This document shows positions 6,161-13,210 of a DNA stretch of 13,210 nucleotides, one piece after another. The translations under genes were made by a program, and so were the position numbers. The DNA is from Lachnospiraceae bacterium (lineage in GTDB: Bacteria; Bacillota; Clostridia; Lachnospirales; Lachnospiraceae): the NCBI GenBank assembly GCA_004557975.1, contig SFEV01000070.1, positions 1 through 13,210 on the forward strand, written 5' to 3'. The notes below the pieces were generated by a model, which saw nothing but the letters and a program-made list of their open reading frames with translations, had not been told where the DNA came from and ran no database searches. Within the stretch, counting starts at the first letter, position 1. Every line of letters starts with the position of its first letter.

Positions 6161-6312
6161 TACAATCCTTCTTTCCACAATCTTTCTTCGACGTATCTGT
6201 TACAATTTCCGGCAGCTTCCATATCCGACAAATTCCCCCTGCCATGCAGTTTTCCCACATTTCAGAAAAGATTTTCCCTCTTGCTGAATTTCTGCTGCCA
6301 ACATTCCGACAC
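6161..6312 (-). promoter_or_regulatory. Long, possibly structured 5' leader of the GTPase operon
   Basis: The predicted transcript has about 150 nt before the start codon. Two distant segments can form an 8-bp stem with two G-U pairs: UUGGCAGC (plus-strand 6294-6301) and GCUGCCGG (6209-6216). Within it are a hairpin with two helical parts, UUCAG/CUGAA and AAGA/UCUU around GGGAAAA, and a short CUGC/GCAG hairpin, giving a three-way-junction layout. I do not recognise a known riboswitch core. A 34-codon open frame (ATG 6304 to TAA at 6200) also lies in the leader, with no ribosome binding site, and is probably chance. Confidence 0.35.
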
Positions 6313-6318
6313 TAAGTG

Positions 6319-6347
6319 ATTATACTCACAATTATTCCTGAGGTCAA
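6319..6347 (-). promoter_or_regulatory. Strong sigma-A promoter of the GTPase operon
   Basis: On the minus strand the -35 box is TTGACC (6342-6347), the spacer is 17 nt, and the -10 box is a perfect TATAAT (6319-6324). This is the best promoter match in the window. No Zur-type box (TCGTAAT-N-ATTACGA pattern) was recognised over it. Confidence 0.75.
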
Positions 6348-6373
6348 TTTACATTTTCTGAATTATAACACCG

Positions 6374-6402
6374 AAAAAGAGGAAAGGCAACTTTGCCTTT
6401 CC
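6374..6402 (-). terminator. Rho-independent terminator of the sugar-transport operon
   Basis: A perfect 10-bp stem, GGAAAGGCAA (6381-6390) with TTGCCTTTCC (6393-6402), has a 2-nt loop and is followed on the minus strand by TCTTTTT (6374-6380). It lies 35 nt after the stop of the membrane-anchored binding protein gene. It separates the transport operon from the GTPase operon promoter. Confidence 0.88.
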
Positions 6403-6436
6403 CCGCATTCTCTTTTCGGAAATCCGTCTGAACCTT

Positions 6437-7741
6437 TCATCCGCCGCCGGAAATAAGTTCCACAAATTCCTCTGCATTTATATCCTGCTCAAACAGTTCA
6501 CGCGAAGCTTCCGTGTATACCTTTACCCGCTCCCTGTCAACTGCATTTTCCCAGAACGGCACATACTGCTCTGCACTCCGGATCAGCTCCATCATATCCA
6601 GATAGATCCTGTTGCCTTCCTCATCCTGCAAAATGGATTCCGGCACATCGTCCGCAGTTCTCCAGACAGAAACACCGGCGCCGGAAGCGTACAGTTTTTC
6701 TGAAAAACCCTGTGTGAGTTCCCATAATGCCAGCGTACTTTCCTCCGGATATCCGGCAGCGGCATTTATAACAAACCCATCGCACAGACCGCCCATCAGC
6801 ACATTTTCTCCCATTCCCGGAAATGGAACCGCCCTGATCTTTCCGTAAAGAGGACTGTTCCTCTGCAAAATCGTTCCGATAAAGCTGTTTTTTGTATAAT
6901 ACATGGGAATCCGGCTCAGCAGGAAATCCTCTTCTACTTCATGCGTATTTTCCTGAACGGGAACCGTTCCGAAAGCCCCCATATCAACAAGCGTAAGAAA
7001 CTGCCGGATACCTGTCATAAACGCATCATTCACCGGCTCTTTTCCTGTCATGATATCAATGCAGGATTCAGCCCCGGCCTCGCTCATGCAGAGTGCTTCC
7101 AGATACATGCGGAATCCGACATCAGCATCCTCCGAACATGCCAGCGGTGTGATTCCGTAATTCAGAAATTCCCGGCATACCGTCATAAGCTGCTCCTTTG
7201 TTTCCGGAATCTCCAGCTGATATCTTTCAAACATTTCCTCATTCACCAGAAACATTCCAGCCGTTCTGGCAAACCCAAGGCCATAGAGGTTATCATCAAA
7301 TATCATTTCAGACAGTATCTCTTTTTTATCCGTATCAGATATCAGCCCATTCAGATAATCATCCAGCATAAGAATACGGCCTGAGCGGACAATTTTCTCC
7401 ATATAAGCTCCGGAAAAGCAGTAATAAATATCCGGCGTATCGTTCGATGCTATATCAGCCGGAAGTTTTTCCCTGTACAGCTCCATTTCCATTCCATACG
7501 GAACAAGCCTGACCCCACTGTGTGTCTGATTGTACTCCGCAACGGTTTCCAGAAACGCTTTTTCGTACAGCTCATTCTTATCAGTCCACGGATACCAGAT
7601 TTCCAGTTCAATGTCTTTTAGTTCTGTCTCATTTTCATTCTGAATGGCCACATTGCTTTCAATAATCCAGAATACACCTGAAATTCCTGACAGAATCAAA
7701 AGCATCAGACATAACGAATATTTTCTGATTTTCATATTCAT
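6437..7741 (-). CDS. Membrane-anchored extracellular solute-binding protein (family 1-like)
   Basis: This protein of 434 residues resembles ABC sugar solute-binding proteins: ELEIWYPWTDKNE near the start, TPDIYYCFSG (about 106-115), DDNLYGLGFARTAGMFLVNEEMFERY, and MGGLCDGFVINAAA further on. Residues 8-27 form one hydrophobic segment with no lipobox cysteine and no clear AxA cleavage site, so the protein is probably held by an uncleaved N-terminal anchor facing outward. It starts 5 nt after the stop of the esterase gene and is the last gene of the operon, directly before a strong terminator. A second in-frame ATG two codons later (7735) is an equally possible start. As the locus already has a secreted binding protein, this one may bind a different ligand or serve as a sensor accessory. 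It is more divergent than the first one. Confidence 0.75.
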   Translation of the reverse strand: MNMKIRKYSLCLMLLILSGISGVFWIIESNVAIQNENETELKDIELEIWYPWTDKNELYEKAFLETVAEYNQTHSGVRLVPYGMEMELYREKLPADIASNDTPDIYYCFSGAYMEKIVRSGRILMLDDYLNGLISDTDKKEILSEMIFDDNLYGLGFARTAGMFLVNEEMFERYQLEIPETKEQLMTVCREFLNYGITPLACSEDADVGFRMYLEALCMSEAGAESCIDIMTGKEPVNDAFMTGIRQFLTLVDMGAFGTVPVQENTHEVEEDFLLSRIPMYYTKNSFIGTILQRNSPLYGKIRAVPFPGMGENVLMGGLCDGFVINAAAGYPEESTLALWELTQGFSEKLYASGAGVSVWRTADDVPESILQDEEGNRIYLDMMELIRSAEQYVPFWENAVDRERVKVYTEASRELFEQDINAEEFVELISGGG

Positions 7742-7746
7742 CCCGT

Positions 7747-8400
7747 CTATATTCCAAGCAGTTCTTTTACCTTTTCTGCCACCGCTTCCGCGAGTGCTCT
7801 GTGTCCTTTTTTACTCAAATGAATGCAATCCCCTGTGGATACTTCTGCGATCGGCCCGGCATCCATCAGATGCACTCCCGGCATCCCGGCGAATATTTTC
7901 TCATAGGCTGCTGCAAGCTGTCTGCTTTTTTCCACAGAGACCTCATCATACATGCCGTAAAAATCGGATGTGGCGATTTCTTCCCGCACCGGTGCCGGGG
8001 CGATCACAAGAATCTGTGGTACGCCTCCTACCCAGTATGTTCCCGGGTTCTGCGCTGTTATCACGAGATTCTGCATGCCCATGGCAATCTCTTTTACGGA
8101 CGGTGTGAAAATATGCCGGATATCATTCGTTCCCAGCATAAAAATGATCAGATCCAGAGGCTGCTGACTCTGCAGACAGGTATTCAGGAATTTACTTCCG
8201 TTGCGGTCCGGTGCCACCGGATCATCATACATGATTGTTCTTCCGCACAGTCCTTCCTCAATAATCTTTGCCTTGCCTTCCAGCATTGTCTGAAGGATTC
8301 CGCTCCACCGTTCATCATCCCCGTATCTGAAATTATTCCCTGTCGGCTCCGGATTATGTCCCCATGTATTGGAATCGCCATAACATAAAATTCGTTTCAT
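7747..8400 (-). CDS. SGNH/GDSL-family esterase
   Basis: This 217-residue hydrolase has all SGNH blocks: GDSN (8-11) with nucleophile S10, EGLCGRT with G53, GTND (90-93) with N92, and D191-x-x-H194 in DCIHLSKKGH. The pattern ILCYGDSNTWG...RW...L and NG-x-F/Y-L...C-L...PLDL-I-x-MLGTND follows the arylesterase/acyltransferase subgroup typified by the Mycobacterium smegmatis MsAcT enzyme. There is no signal peptide, so it should act in the cytoplasm. It begins 4 nt after the MalG-like permease stop, with AAGGA ahead of the ATG, and is clearly part of the transport operon. A role in removing acetyl or other acyl groups from imported sugars is inferred from context, not visible in the sequence. Confidence 0.87.
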   Translation of the reverse strand: MKRILCYGDSNTWGHNPEPTGNNFRYGDDERWSGILQTMLEGKAKIIEEGLCGRTIMYDDPVAPDRNGSKFLNTCLQSQQPLDLIIFMLGTNDIRHIFTPSVKEIAMGMQNLVITAQNPGTYWVGGVPQILVIAPAPVREEIATSDFYGMYDEVSVEKSRQLAAAYEKIFAGMPGVHLMDAGPIAEVSTGDCIHLSKKGHRALAEAVAEKVKELLGI

Positions 8401-8404
8401 ATTC

Positions 8405-9247
8405 TCATCCTTTCACTGCACCAAGTGTCATACCTTCTATAAACTTATCACTTGCAAAAATAAATGCAATCAAAAGTGGTATAAAACTGATCAGAGAAGC
8501 CGCCATAATGCCTCCTGTCAGTGTACCGTTCAGGTCTTTCATGGATGCAATACCGAGCGGAATTGTCTTCATGGCAGTCTCATTTACAGTGATCAACGGC
8601 CATGTCAGGCTGCCCCACTGACCCGTAAAGTTAAAAATCGCAAGAAGGCTGAGCTGCGGAACCGTGATCGGCATAACGATCCGGAAGAAAACTCCATACT
8701 GGCTGCTTCCATCAATAATCGCTGCTTCCAGAAGCGAATCCGGAATGTCTTTCATAAACTGTGTCATCATATATACACCGAATGCATTTGCAACACCCGG
8801 AAAAATCAGCGACTTATAAGTATTGACCCAGCCCAGTTTTGAGACAATCAGAAACAGCGGAATCAATGTTGTTACGCTCGGTATGATCTGCGTTGCAATA
8901 ACAATCGTAAACAGAATTTTCTTTCCCGGAAAATTCCTTTTTGCAAATGCATAGCCCGCCATGGAAGCTACCAGAAGCACCATAATCGTATTTACAGTCG
9001 CAACAAAAATACTGTTAAACATCCATCGCAGATAAACACCGTCCTGCATGGTCAGCACTTCTATGTAATTTGCAAAAGATCCGTTTTCCGGCCAGAATTT
9101 CGGCGGATAACTGATGATCTGATTTGTTTGCATCATGGACGATACAATCAGCTGCCAGAAAGGAAACAGAATAATAAATGCAAGCAGCACAAGCACAAAT
9201 ATTTTTAACGCGGAAAATACTTTTTTCTTTATGCGGTATTTATTCAT
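8405..9247 (-). CDS. Carbohydrate ABC transporter permease, MalG-like
   Basis: This 280-residue inner permease subunit is of the CUT1 (MalG/UgpE) type with about six membrane segments. The ATPase-contacting EAA loop is EAAIIDGSSQYGVFFRIVMPI (174-194). The N-terminal region (KIFVLVLLAFIILFPFWQLIVSS) and the ending GAVKG are typical of MalG-like proteins. The start ATG overlaps the TGA of the MalF-like gene as ATGA, and GGAGG lies 8 nt upstream, within that gene. It pairs with the MalF-like subunit to form the channel. No ATPase gene is present in the operon. Confidence 0.92.
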   Translation of the reverse strand: MNKYRIKKKVFSALKIFVLVLLAFIILFPFWQLIVSSMMQTNQIISYPPKFWPENGSFANYIEVLTMQDGVYLRWMFNSIFVATVNTIMVLLVASMAGYAFAKRNFPGKKILFTIVIATQIIPSVTTLIPLFLIVSKLGWVNTYKSLIFPGVANAFGVYMMTQFMKDIPDSLLEAAIIDGSSQYGVFFRIVMPITVPQLSLLAIFNFTGQWGSLTWPLITVNETAMKTIPLGIASMKDLNGTLTGGIMAASLISFIPLLIAFIFASDKFIEGMTLGAVKG

Positions 9248-10134
9248 TTCGCCAGCCTCCTTCCTGTGTCCCTTTCACGCAGAAGCAGATTTTCAACACC
9301 GTAAATCACAAGAATTACCAGCAGGAACATAAGGGACGCCGCAGCACCAAGACCTACGCGATAATATTTGAAACTGTACTGATAAATTTCATAGATAACT
9401 GTCTGTGTCGCTCCAAGCGGTCCGCCGTTCGTCAGCATATAAACTGATTCGAAAATCTGGAACTGCCAGATGGTATTCATGGTCACACAGAGGATGATTG
9501 CATTGCGGATCAGGGGCAGTACTACGTAAATGCTTTCCTGTACCACATTCGCACCGTCAATCTTTGCAGATTCGATACAGTCCAGAGGAATAGAACGCAT
9601 TGCAGACATATATACAAAGATAAAGAAAGTTCCGCCTTTCCAGAGTTCCAGTATCATGACCGCCATCTTCGCGCTGAACTTTCCGTTCAGCCAGCTGATC
9701 GGTTTCAGTCCAAATACTTTAAATAACATACTGAGGGGTCCGTTATTGGACAGGATATAAGAAATCAGTACACTGGCAACTACCATGGAAAGCAGCATCG
9801 GAAGAAAATATACGATCTCACAGAAGTGAGTGAACTTCGTCTTCTTTTTGATCAGCAACGCAAAAAAGATTCCGAGAAACTGGCTGACCGGAACCTCAAT
9901 CAGCATATAAATAAATGTGTTCTTAAATGCTTTCTGGAAATCGGGACTGACCAGTACATCCTTAAAATTTTTCAGCCCGACCCAGTCAAAATGTGCCTGC
10001 AGGAAGTTTCCGTCATGCATGCTCAGATAAAATACATATCCTATAGGAATCAACGTAAACGTAATAAAAAATACGGCAAACGGCAGCAGAAAACTATAGG
10101 ATATTGCATATTCTTTTATTCTTCTTTTTTTCAT
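9244..10134 (-). CDS. Carbohydrate ABC transporter permease, MalF/UgpA-like
   Basis: This 296-residue CUT1-family permease has about six membrane segments, starting at residues 11-37. Its EAA loop is ESAKIDGANVVQESIYVVLPLI-like at 188-209. The segments NFKDVL, FLPMLLSMVVASVL and TNGGPLGATQTVIYEIYQYSF are characteristic of MalF-type subunits of sugar importers. The start has AGGAG 6 nt upstream. It follows the solute-binding protein gene after a 159-nt gap that contains a terminator-like hairpin, and overlaps the next gene by 4 nt. Confidence 0.92.
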   Translation of the reverse strand: MKKRRIKEYAISYSFLLPFAVFFITFTLIPIGYVFYLSMHDGNFLQAHFDWVGLKNFKDVLVSPDFQKAFKNTFIYMLIEVPVSQFLGIFFALLIKKKTKFTHFCEIVYFLPMLLSMVVASVLISYILSNNGPLSMLFKVFGLKPISWLNGKFSAKMAVMILELWKGGTFFIFVYMSAMRSIPLDCIESAKIDGANVVQESIYVVLPLIRNAIILCVTMNTIWQFQIFESVYMLTNGGPLGATQTVIYEIYQYSFKYYRVGLGAAASLMFLLVILVIYGVENLLLRERDTGRRLAK

Positions 10135-10148
10135 CGCAATCTCCTGTC

Positions 10149-10191
10149 AAAAAGGGGCTTTGCATACGCAAAACCGCACTGCAAAACCCCT
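10149..10191 (-). terminator. Terminator-like attenuator between binding protein and permease genes
   Basis: A 12-bp stem, AGGGGTTTTGCA with TGCAAAGCCCCT (one G-U pair; plus-strand 10153-10164 and 10180-10191), has a 15-nt loop and is followed by five U (10149-10153). It lies inside the 10135-10293 gap. Partial read-through would explain how the binding protein can be made in excess over the permeases. It could also stabilise the 3' end of the binding-protein mRNA. Confidence 0.7.
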
Positions 10192-10293
10192 CACTATTAT
10201 TTCGTCCAGACAGTTCAGAGCGTCATCCGCCTGTTAAAAAGGCAATCCATGACCTGACACCCTGTACCGCATCGGTTGGCAGTCAGCTCTGTA

Positions 10294-11553
10294 TTATTCT
10301 CCGCTGATAGCTCTCATTGTATTTTCCATCTCTGCAATTGCGTCTGCCGGAGATGCAGCACCTCTTGCAACGCTCTCATACATGGTCTTCAGGTTCTGAA
10401 GCATTGCATTTGCATAATCAGATGCCGGGCTTACCTGAAGCTGTTTGATCATCTCAGCTGCAACTGCCATGATCTCATCGCCTTCATACATCAGCTCGTT
10501 TGTTGCCATCTGCGGGGAGAAGAAACCAACTTCTGACAGATACGTTTTCTCGATTTCCGGTCTTGTAACGAACTCAACAAATTTCCATGCTGCATCCGGA
10601 TATTTTGTCTGGCTGGAGATGGAAAGCATACCGATGTTTGCGAAGTTCCAGTTTGCATGTGCCGCATCCTCTGCAGGACCTGACGGAAGTGCAAACGCGC
10701 CAAGATTAATATCAGATGCTTCTCTGATCGTATTTGCATACTGAATCTGCTGCGGGAACATAGCAACCTGTCCATTGTAGAAATATGCACGCTCTTCTTC
10801 CTTACTTGTATACATTTCAAGCGGAAGAACTACCTTTTCCTCATTATACAGCTTGTTGAAGAATTCCAGACCCTCAATACCCTGCTCATTGTTGAAGCCG
10901 ATATTTGTCAGGTTCTCATTCCACTGATCTGCACCGGCCTGAATAATATAAGTAAGCGGCTGCCAGTAGTCATCCATCTCAAACATCATGCCCCACTGAT
11001 CTGTCTCGCCGTCACCGTCTGTATCCTGTGTCAGAGCTTTTGCTGTCTCAAAAAGCTCATCCCATGTGGTCGGTACTGATTCGATGCCTGCTTCTGCAAA
11101 CATATCTTTGTTATAGAACATAACGGAGTTCAGCGCTACAAACGGAATACCCATCAGCTGTCCGTCATAGGAACAGTACTCAAGTGCTGATTCCGGATAT
11201 CCTGCTCTCTTGTCTTCATCCACATAGTCTTCAAGAGAAAGAATATATCCGTTCTTTGCATACAACGGGAACTGCTCTGTCTGGAAGCTGATATCCGGTC
11301 CGCTTCCTGCGGCAAATGCAGCCGTTGTCTTCTCTACTACAGAATCCCATGCCACGTTCAGAAATTCCACTTCAATATCCGGATTCTCTTTATTAAACTC
11401 TTCAATAACGGCTGCCCAGATCTCATCTTCACGGTCAGAGTGCGGAGATTTCCAGAATGTCAGCTTCGCACCTTCCTCTGCATTAACAGCGGCACCGCTC
11501 AATAATCCTGCCAGCATACTTGCGCACAGACACATCGCCAATTTTCTTTTCAT
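10294..11553 (-). CDS. Secreted extracellular solute-binding protein, family 1 (sugar ABC transporter)
   Basis: This 419-residue sugar-capturing protein serves the ABC importer encoded downstream. Residues 1-25 form a signal peptide (MKRKLAMC...) with a VNA-EE type cleavage site near 25/26. LTFWKSPHSDREDE, FNKENPDIEVEFLNVAWD, GSGPDISFQ, LMGIPFVALNSVMFYNKDMF and the later TKYPDAAWKFVEFVT are classic for family-1 binding proteins. A DxDxDG calcium-type loop is at D177-x-D179-x-D181-G. The expected lipobox cysteine after the hydrophobic stretch is missing; LAMC at 5-8 is too early and has Met before Cys. The start has GGAGG 7 nt upstream. It is the first gene of the transport operon, after a promoter that overlaps the end of the regulator gene. 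The substrate is unknown. Confidence 0.92.
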   Translation of the reverse strand: MKRKLAMCLCASMLAGLLSGAAVNAEEGAKLTFWKSPHSDREDEIWAAVIEEFNKENPDIEVEFLNVAWDSVVEKTTAAFAAGSGPDISFQTEQFPLYAKNGYILSLEDYVDEDKRAGYPESALEYCSYDGQLMGIPFVALNSVMFYNKDMFAEAGIESVPTTWDELFETAKALTQDTDGDGETDQWGMMFEMDDYWQPLTYIIQAGADQWNENLTNIGFNNEQGIEGLEFFNKLYNEEKVVLPLEMYTSKEEERAYFYNGQVAMFPQQIQYANTIREASDINLGAFALPSGPAEDAAHANWNFANIGMLSISSQTKYPDAAWKFVEFVTRPEIEKTYLSEVGFFSPQMATNELMYEGDEIMAVAAEMIKQLQVSPASDYANAMLQNLKTMYESVARGAASPADAIAEMENTMRAISGE

Positions 11554-11606
11554 TTTACTTCCTCCATTTCGTTATTTTAACGATTTTTTCAAGTTTCTGT
11601 GCTTAA

Positions 11607-11635
11607 ATTATAGTCAAAACATATAAAGTTTCGAA
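11607..11635 (-). promoter_or_regulatory. Activator-type promoter of the sugar-transport operon
   Basis: On the minus strand a perfect TATAAT lies at 11607-11612. The -35 region at 17-nt spacing (11630-11635, TTCGAA) is poor, as expected for a promoter that needs an activator such as the neighbouring AraC-type regulator. GAAACTT occurs twice around the promoter. A CGTTA/TAACG inverted repeat (11570-11582) lies in the leader, just before the ribosome binding site. Confidence 0.55.
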
Positions 11636-12382
11636 CTAATTATTTTTACTAATTCCCGCACTATTTTTACCTTTTTTATAATCCTTCACAGAGATTCCCA
11701 TCACCTTTTTAAAACATTTTGTAAAATAATCCGGATTCGGGATGCCAACGCGCTCTGCGACCTGATAAATTTTCCAGTCTCCCTCTTCCAGATAGTGACA
11801 CGCGTGCTCAATTCTGATCCGGTTCAGATATTCAATCAATGTAATCCCGTATCTTTTACTGAAAGCTCTGCTCAGATAGCTTGAATTAATATAAAATTTC
11901 TCTGCAATCAAAGGAAGCGACAGCTCTTTCCTGAAATAATTCTCATCCAGAAATATCTTAACCTGTTCCATCAGATCCTGTGACGTCTGTTCCTCCGGCA
12001 TATCCTTTTTTTCAAACAGACTTTCCGCACGCACAAGCGCATCTTTTATCTCCTGTCTTTTCAGCGGCTTCAATATAAAATCGACCACGCCGCTGCGCAG
12101 TGCTTCCTGGGCCAGCTTAATGTCCTCGTAAGCTGTCACAATCATTACTTTCATCTGTGGATAAGTCTTATGCACTTCTTTTGCGAGCTCTATTCCATCC
12201 ATGATCGGCATCTTTATATCTGTTATGATCAGATCCGGTTTTATTTCTGTAATCAAAAATAATGCTTCTCTTCCATTGGATGCAGTTCCCACAATTTTCA
12301 TATGGAACTCTTCCCAGTCCACGATGATTTTCAATAAATTAAGCGTGCTTATCTCATCTTCCACGATCAATACCCGAATCAT
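11636..12382 (-). CDS. YesN-type response regulator with AraC DNA-binding domain
   Basis: This 248-residue cytoplasmic transcription regulator has a receiver domain at 1-120: acidic pair E8-D9, phosphoacceptor D55 in IITDIKMP, T83 and K105. A short linker and a C-terminal AraC/XylS helix-turn-helix domain (about 140-237) follow, with LPLIAEKFYINSSYLSRAFSKRYG and the second helix-turn-helix QVAERVGIPNPDYFTKCFKKVMG. The start at 12382 is chosen because GGAG lies upstream and IRVLIVEDE begins the receiver fold; a TTG 11 codons earlier is rejected. It lies 76 nt after the histidine kinase gene and directly before the binding-protein gene, so it most likely activates the transport operon. Confidence 0.92.
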   Translation of the reverse strand: MIRVLIVEDEISTLNLLKIIVDWEEFHMKIVGTASNGREALFLITEIKPDLIITDIKMPIMDGIELAKEVHKTYPQMKVMIVTAYEDIKLAQEALRSGVVDFILKPLKRQEIKDALVRAESLFEKKDMPEEQTSQDLMEQVKIFLDENYFRKELSLPLIAEKFYINSSYLSRAFSKRYGITLIEYLNRIRIEHACHYLEEGDWKIYQVAERVGIPNPDYFTKCFKKVMGISVKDYKKGKNSAGISKNN

Positions 12383-12458
12383 TTCTATCTTCTCCGTTCC
12401 TCTCAAATACTCCAATCATGCCGGTGTTTTCCGTCACTTTGAAATGCCGGAATCACAG

Positions 12459-13210
12459 TCAGCCTTCTTCTTTCATCTCAGTCACCGGAACCATAATTTC
12501 AATCACAGTTCCCGATCCGACCTTACTCCTTATTTCATACCTGATATCCGCATCATAAAAAATCTTCATACGTTCAATCGTACCACGCATGCCAAAACTT
12601 TTCTCATTTCTGTCAAGATTCTCACTCTGCAGTCTGCTGATAATCTCATCCGGAATACCGACCCCGTCGTCCTCTATCAGAAACTTCATATAAGATTCCA
12701 TCAACTGACCGCTGACCCGCACGGTTCCTCCCGTTCCTTTTGCGCGAATACCATGATTTACAGAATTTTCCACAAACGGCTGCAGAATCATTTTGAGAAC
12801 ATGTTTTCCTCTCAGTCTCTCATCCATTTCCAGAGAGTATTCCAGCATTCTCCCATAACGCAGCTTCTGTAATTCCAGATAGTCCTTCACCATTTCCATC
12901 TCTGCTTCCACAGTAATCCATTCTTTTCCTTTGCTGAGCAGAGTCCTGTAGTATCCGCCGAATGATTCCAGCGCATCATAAAGCTTTTCATTGTGTTCCG
13001 CCAGTGCAAGATAGCTCATGGCATCAATTGTGTTATACAGAAAATGCGGTTTTATCTGTTCCTGCAGGATATTAAGCTCCGTTTTTCTCTTGATCCGTTC
13101 TTCCTCATAAACACGTTCTACCAGCAGGTCAATCTCATCAACCATATGGTTGTATGTTTCTTTCAATATCTCCAGCTCATAATACGTATTTGATCCGGAA
13201 TCCGTCAGCT
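12459..13210 (-). CDS. YesM-type sensor histidine kinase, C-terminal part
   Basis: The frame is open to the right edge, so the extracellular sensor and membrane segments are outside the window. The visible 249 residues start in the end of a HAMP-like linker (TYYELEILKETYNHMVDEI) and a coiled stretch. They then enter the HisKA_7TM/His_kinase domain: QIKPHFLYNTIDAM holds the phosphoacceptor histidine (codon at 13044-13046). The ATPase domain follows, with the N-box LQPFVENSVNHGI, DDGVGIP and GMRGTIERM. This is the kinase partner of the AraC-type regulator just downstream. Pairs of this type usually sense oligosaccharides outside the cell. The TTG at 13166 is not the real start. Confidence 0.92.
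   Translation of the reverse strand, partial: LTDSGSNTYYELEILKETYNHMVDEIDLLVERVYEEERIKRKTELNILQEQIKPHFLYNTIDAMSYLALAEHNEKLYDALESFGGYYRTLLSKGKEWITVEAEMEMVKDYLELQKLRYGRMLEYSLEMDERLRGKHVLKMILQPFVENSVNHGIRAKGTGGTVRVSGQLMESYMKFLIEDDGVGIPDEIISRLQSENLDRNEKSFGMRGTIERMKIFYDADIRYEIRSKVGSGTVIEIMVPVTEMKEEG

Noticed and set aside
6161..6312. Cobalamin riboswitch before the CobW-like gene
   Set aside because: No B12-box-like segment was recognised in the leader.
6319..6347. Zur operator over the GTPase promoter
   Set aside because: Only a poor AT-rich resemblance was seen; the dyad expected of a Zur box is absent.
12340..12418. Small 21-codon frame (ATG at 12418) overlapping the start of the response regulator gene
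   Set aside because: It has no ribosome binding site and no recognisable features, so it is most likely chance, although translational coupling cannot be fully excluded.

Overview
The window looks like chromosomal DNA of an anaerobic Firmicute, most likely a Clostridia/Lachnospiraceae-type gut bacterium. The basis is strong AGGAGG-type ribosome binding sites, TTGAC/TATAAT-type promoters, a YesM/YesN two-component pair beside a sugar ABC transporter without its own ATPase, and an oxygen-sensitive radical-SAM activase. No rRNA, tRNA, CRISPR array, transposase or phage gene was seen.

Left part (1-3870). A truncated, unidentified gene runs off the left edge on the minus strand, with a good promoter and a 14-bp dyad over its -35 box. 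Divergent from it is a MobA/MocA-like nucleotidyltransferase (415-1224). Its catalytic loop is interrupted by three in-frame copies of a 48-bp unit that resembles the loop's own NKLLADF-G-Q segment. Convergent with it is an NCS2 purine (xanthine/urate-type) permease. The pairing fits molybdenum-hydroxylase purine catabolism, but no hydroxylase gene is present here. A stand-alone NrdG-type radical SAM activating protein (3049-3768) follows, divergent from the permease.

Middle part (3773-6402, minus strand). Two G3E (CobW/COG0523) GTPases lie in tandem. The upstream one (4934-6160) is canonical, with a GCICC motif, and carries a 107-residue His/Asp/Glu/Cys-rich insert built partly on a 12-residue repeat. 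The downstream one (3866-4810) lacks the CxCC motif and ends in a domain that resembles the C-terminal part of YcgQ/DUF1980 proteins. A consensus promoter with a roughly 150-nt, potentially structured leader drives the pair. Together they suggest a metal-trafficking module, most likely zinc. A dispersed palindromic intergenic repeat occurs at 181-277 and again at 3773-3876.

Right part (6374-13210, minus strand). A carbohydrate-uptake locus reads: YesM-type histidine kinase (cut by the right edge), YesN-type AraC response regulator, secreted solute-binding protein, a terminator-like attenuator, MalF-like and MalG-like permeases (ATGA overlap), an SGNH/GDSL esterase, a second membrane-anchored solute-binding protein, and a clear terminator. 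The likely logic is that the two-component system senses an extracellular glycan and activates the transporter operon, while the esterase removes acyl groups from imported or captured oligosaccharides. The ATPase is probably a shared MsmK-type protein encoded elsewhere.
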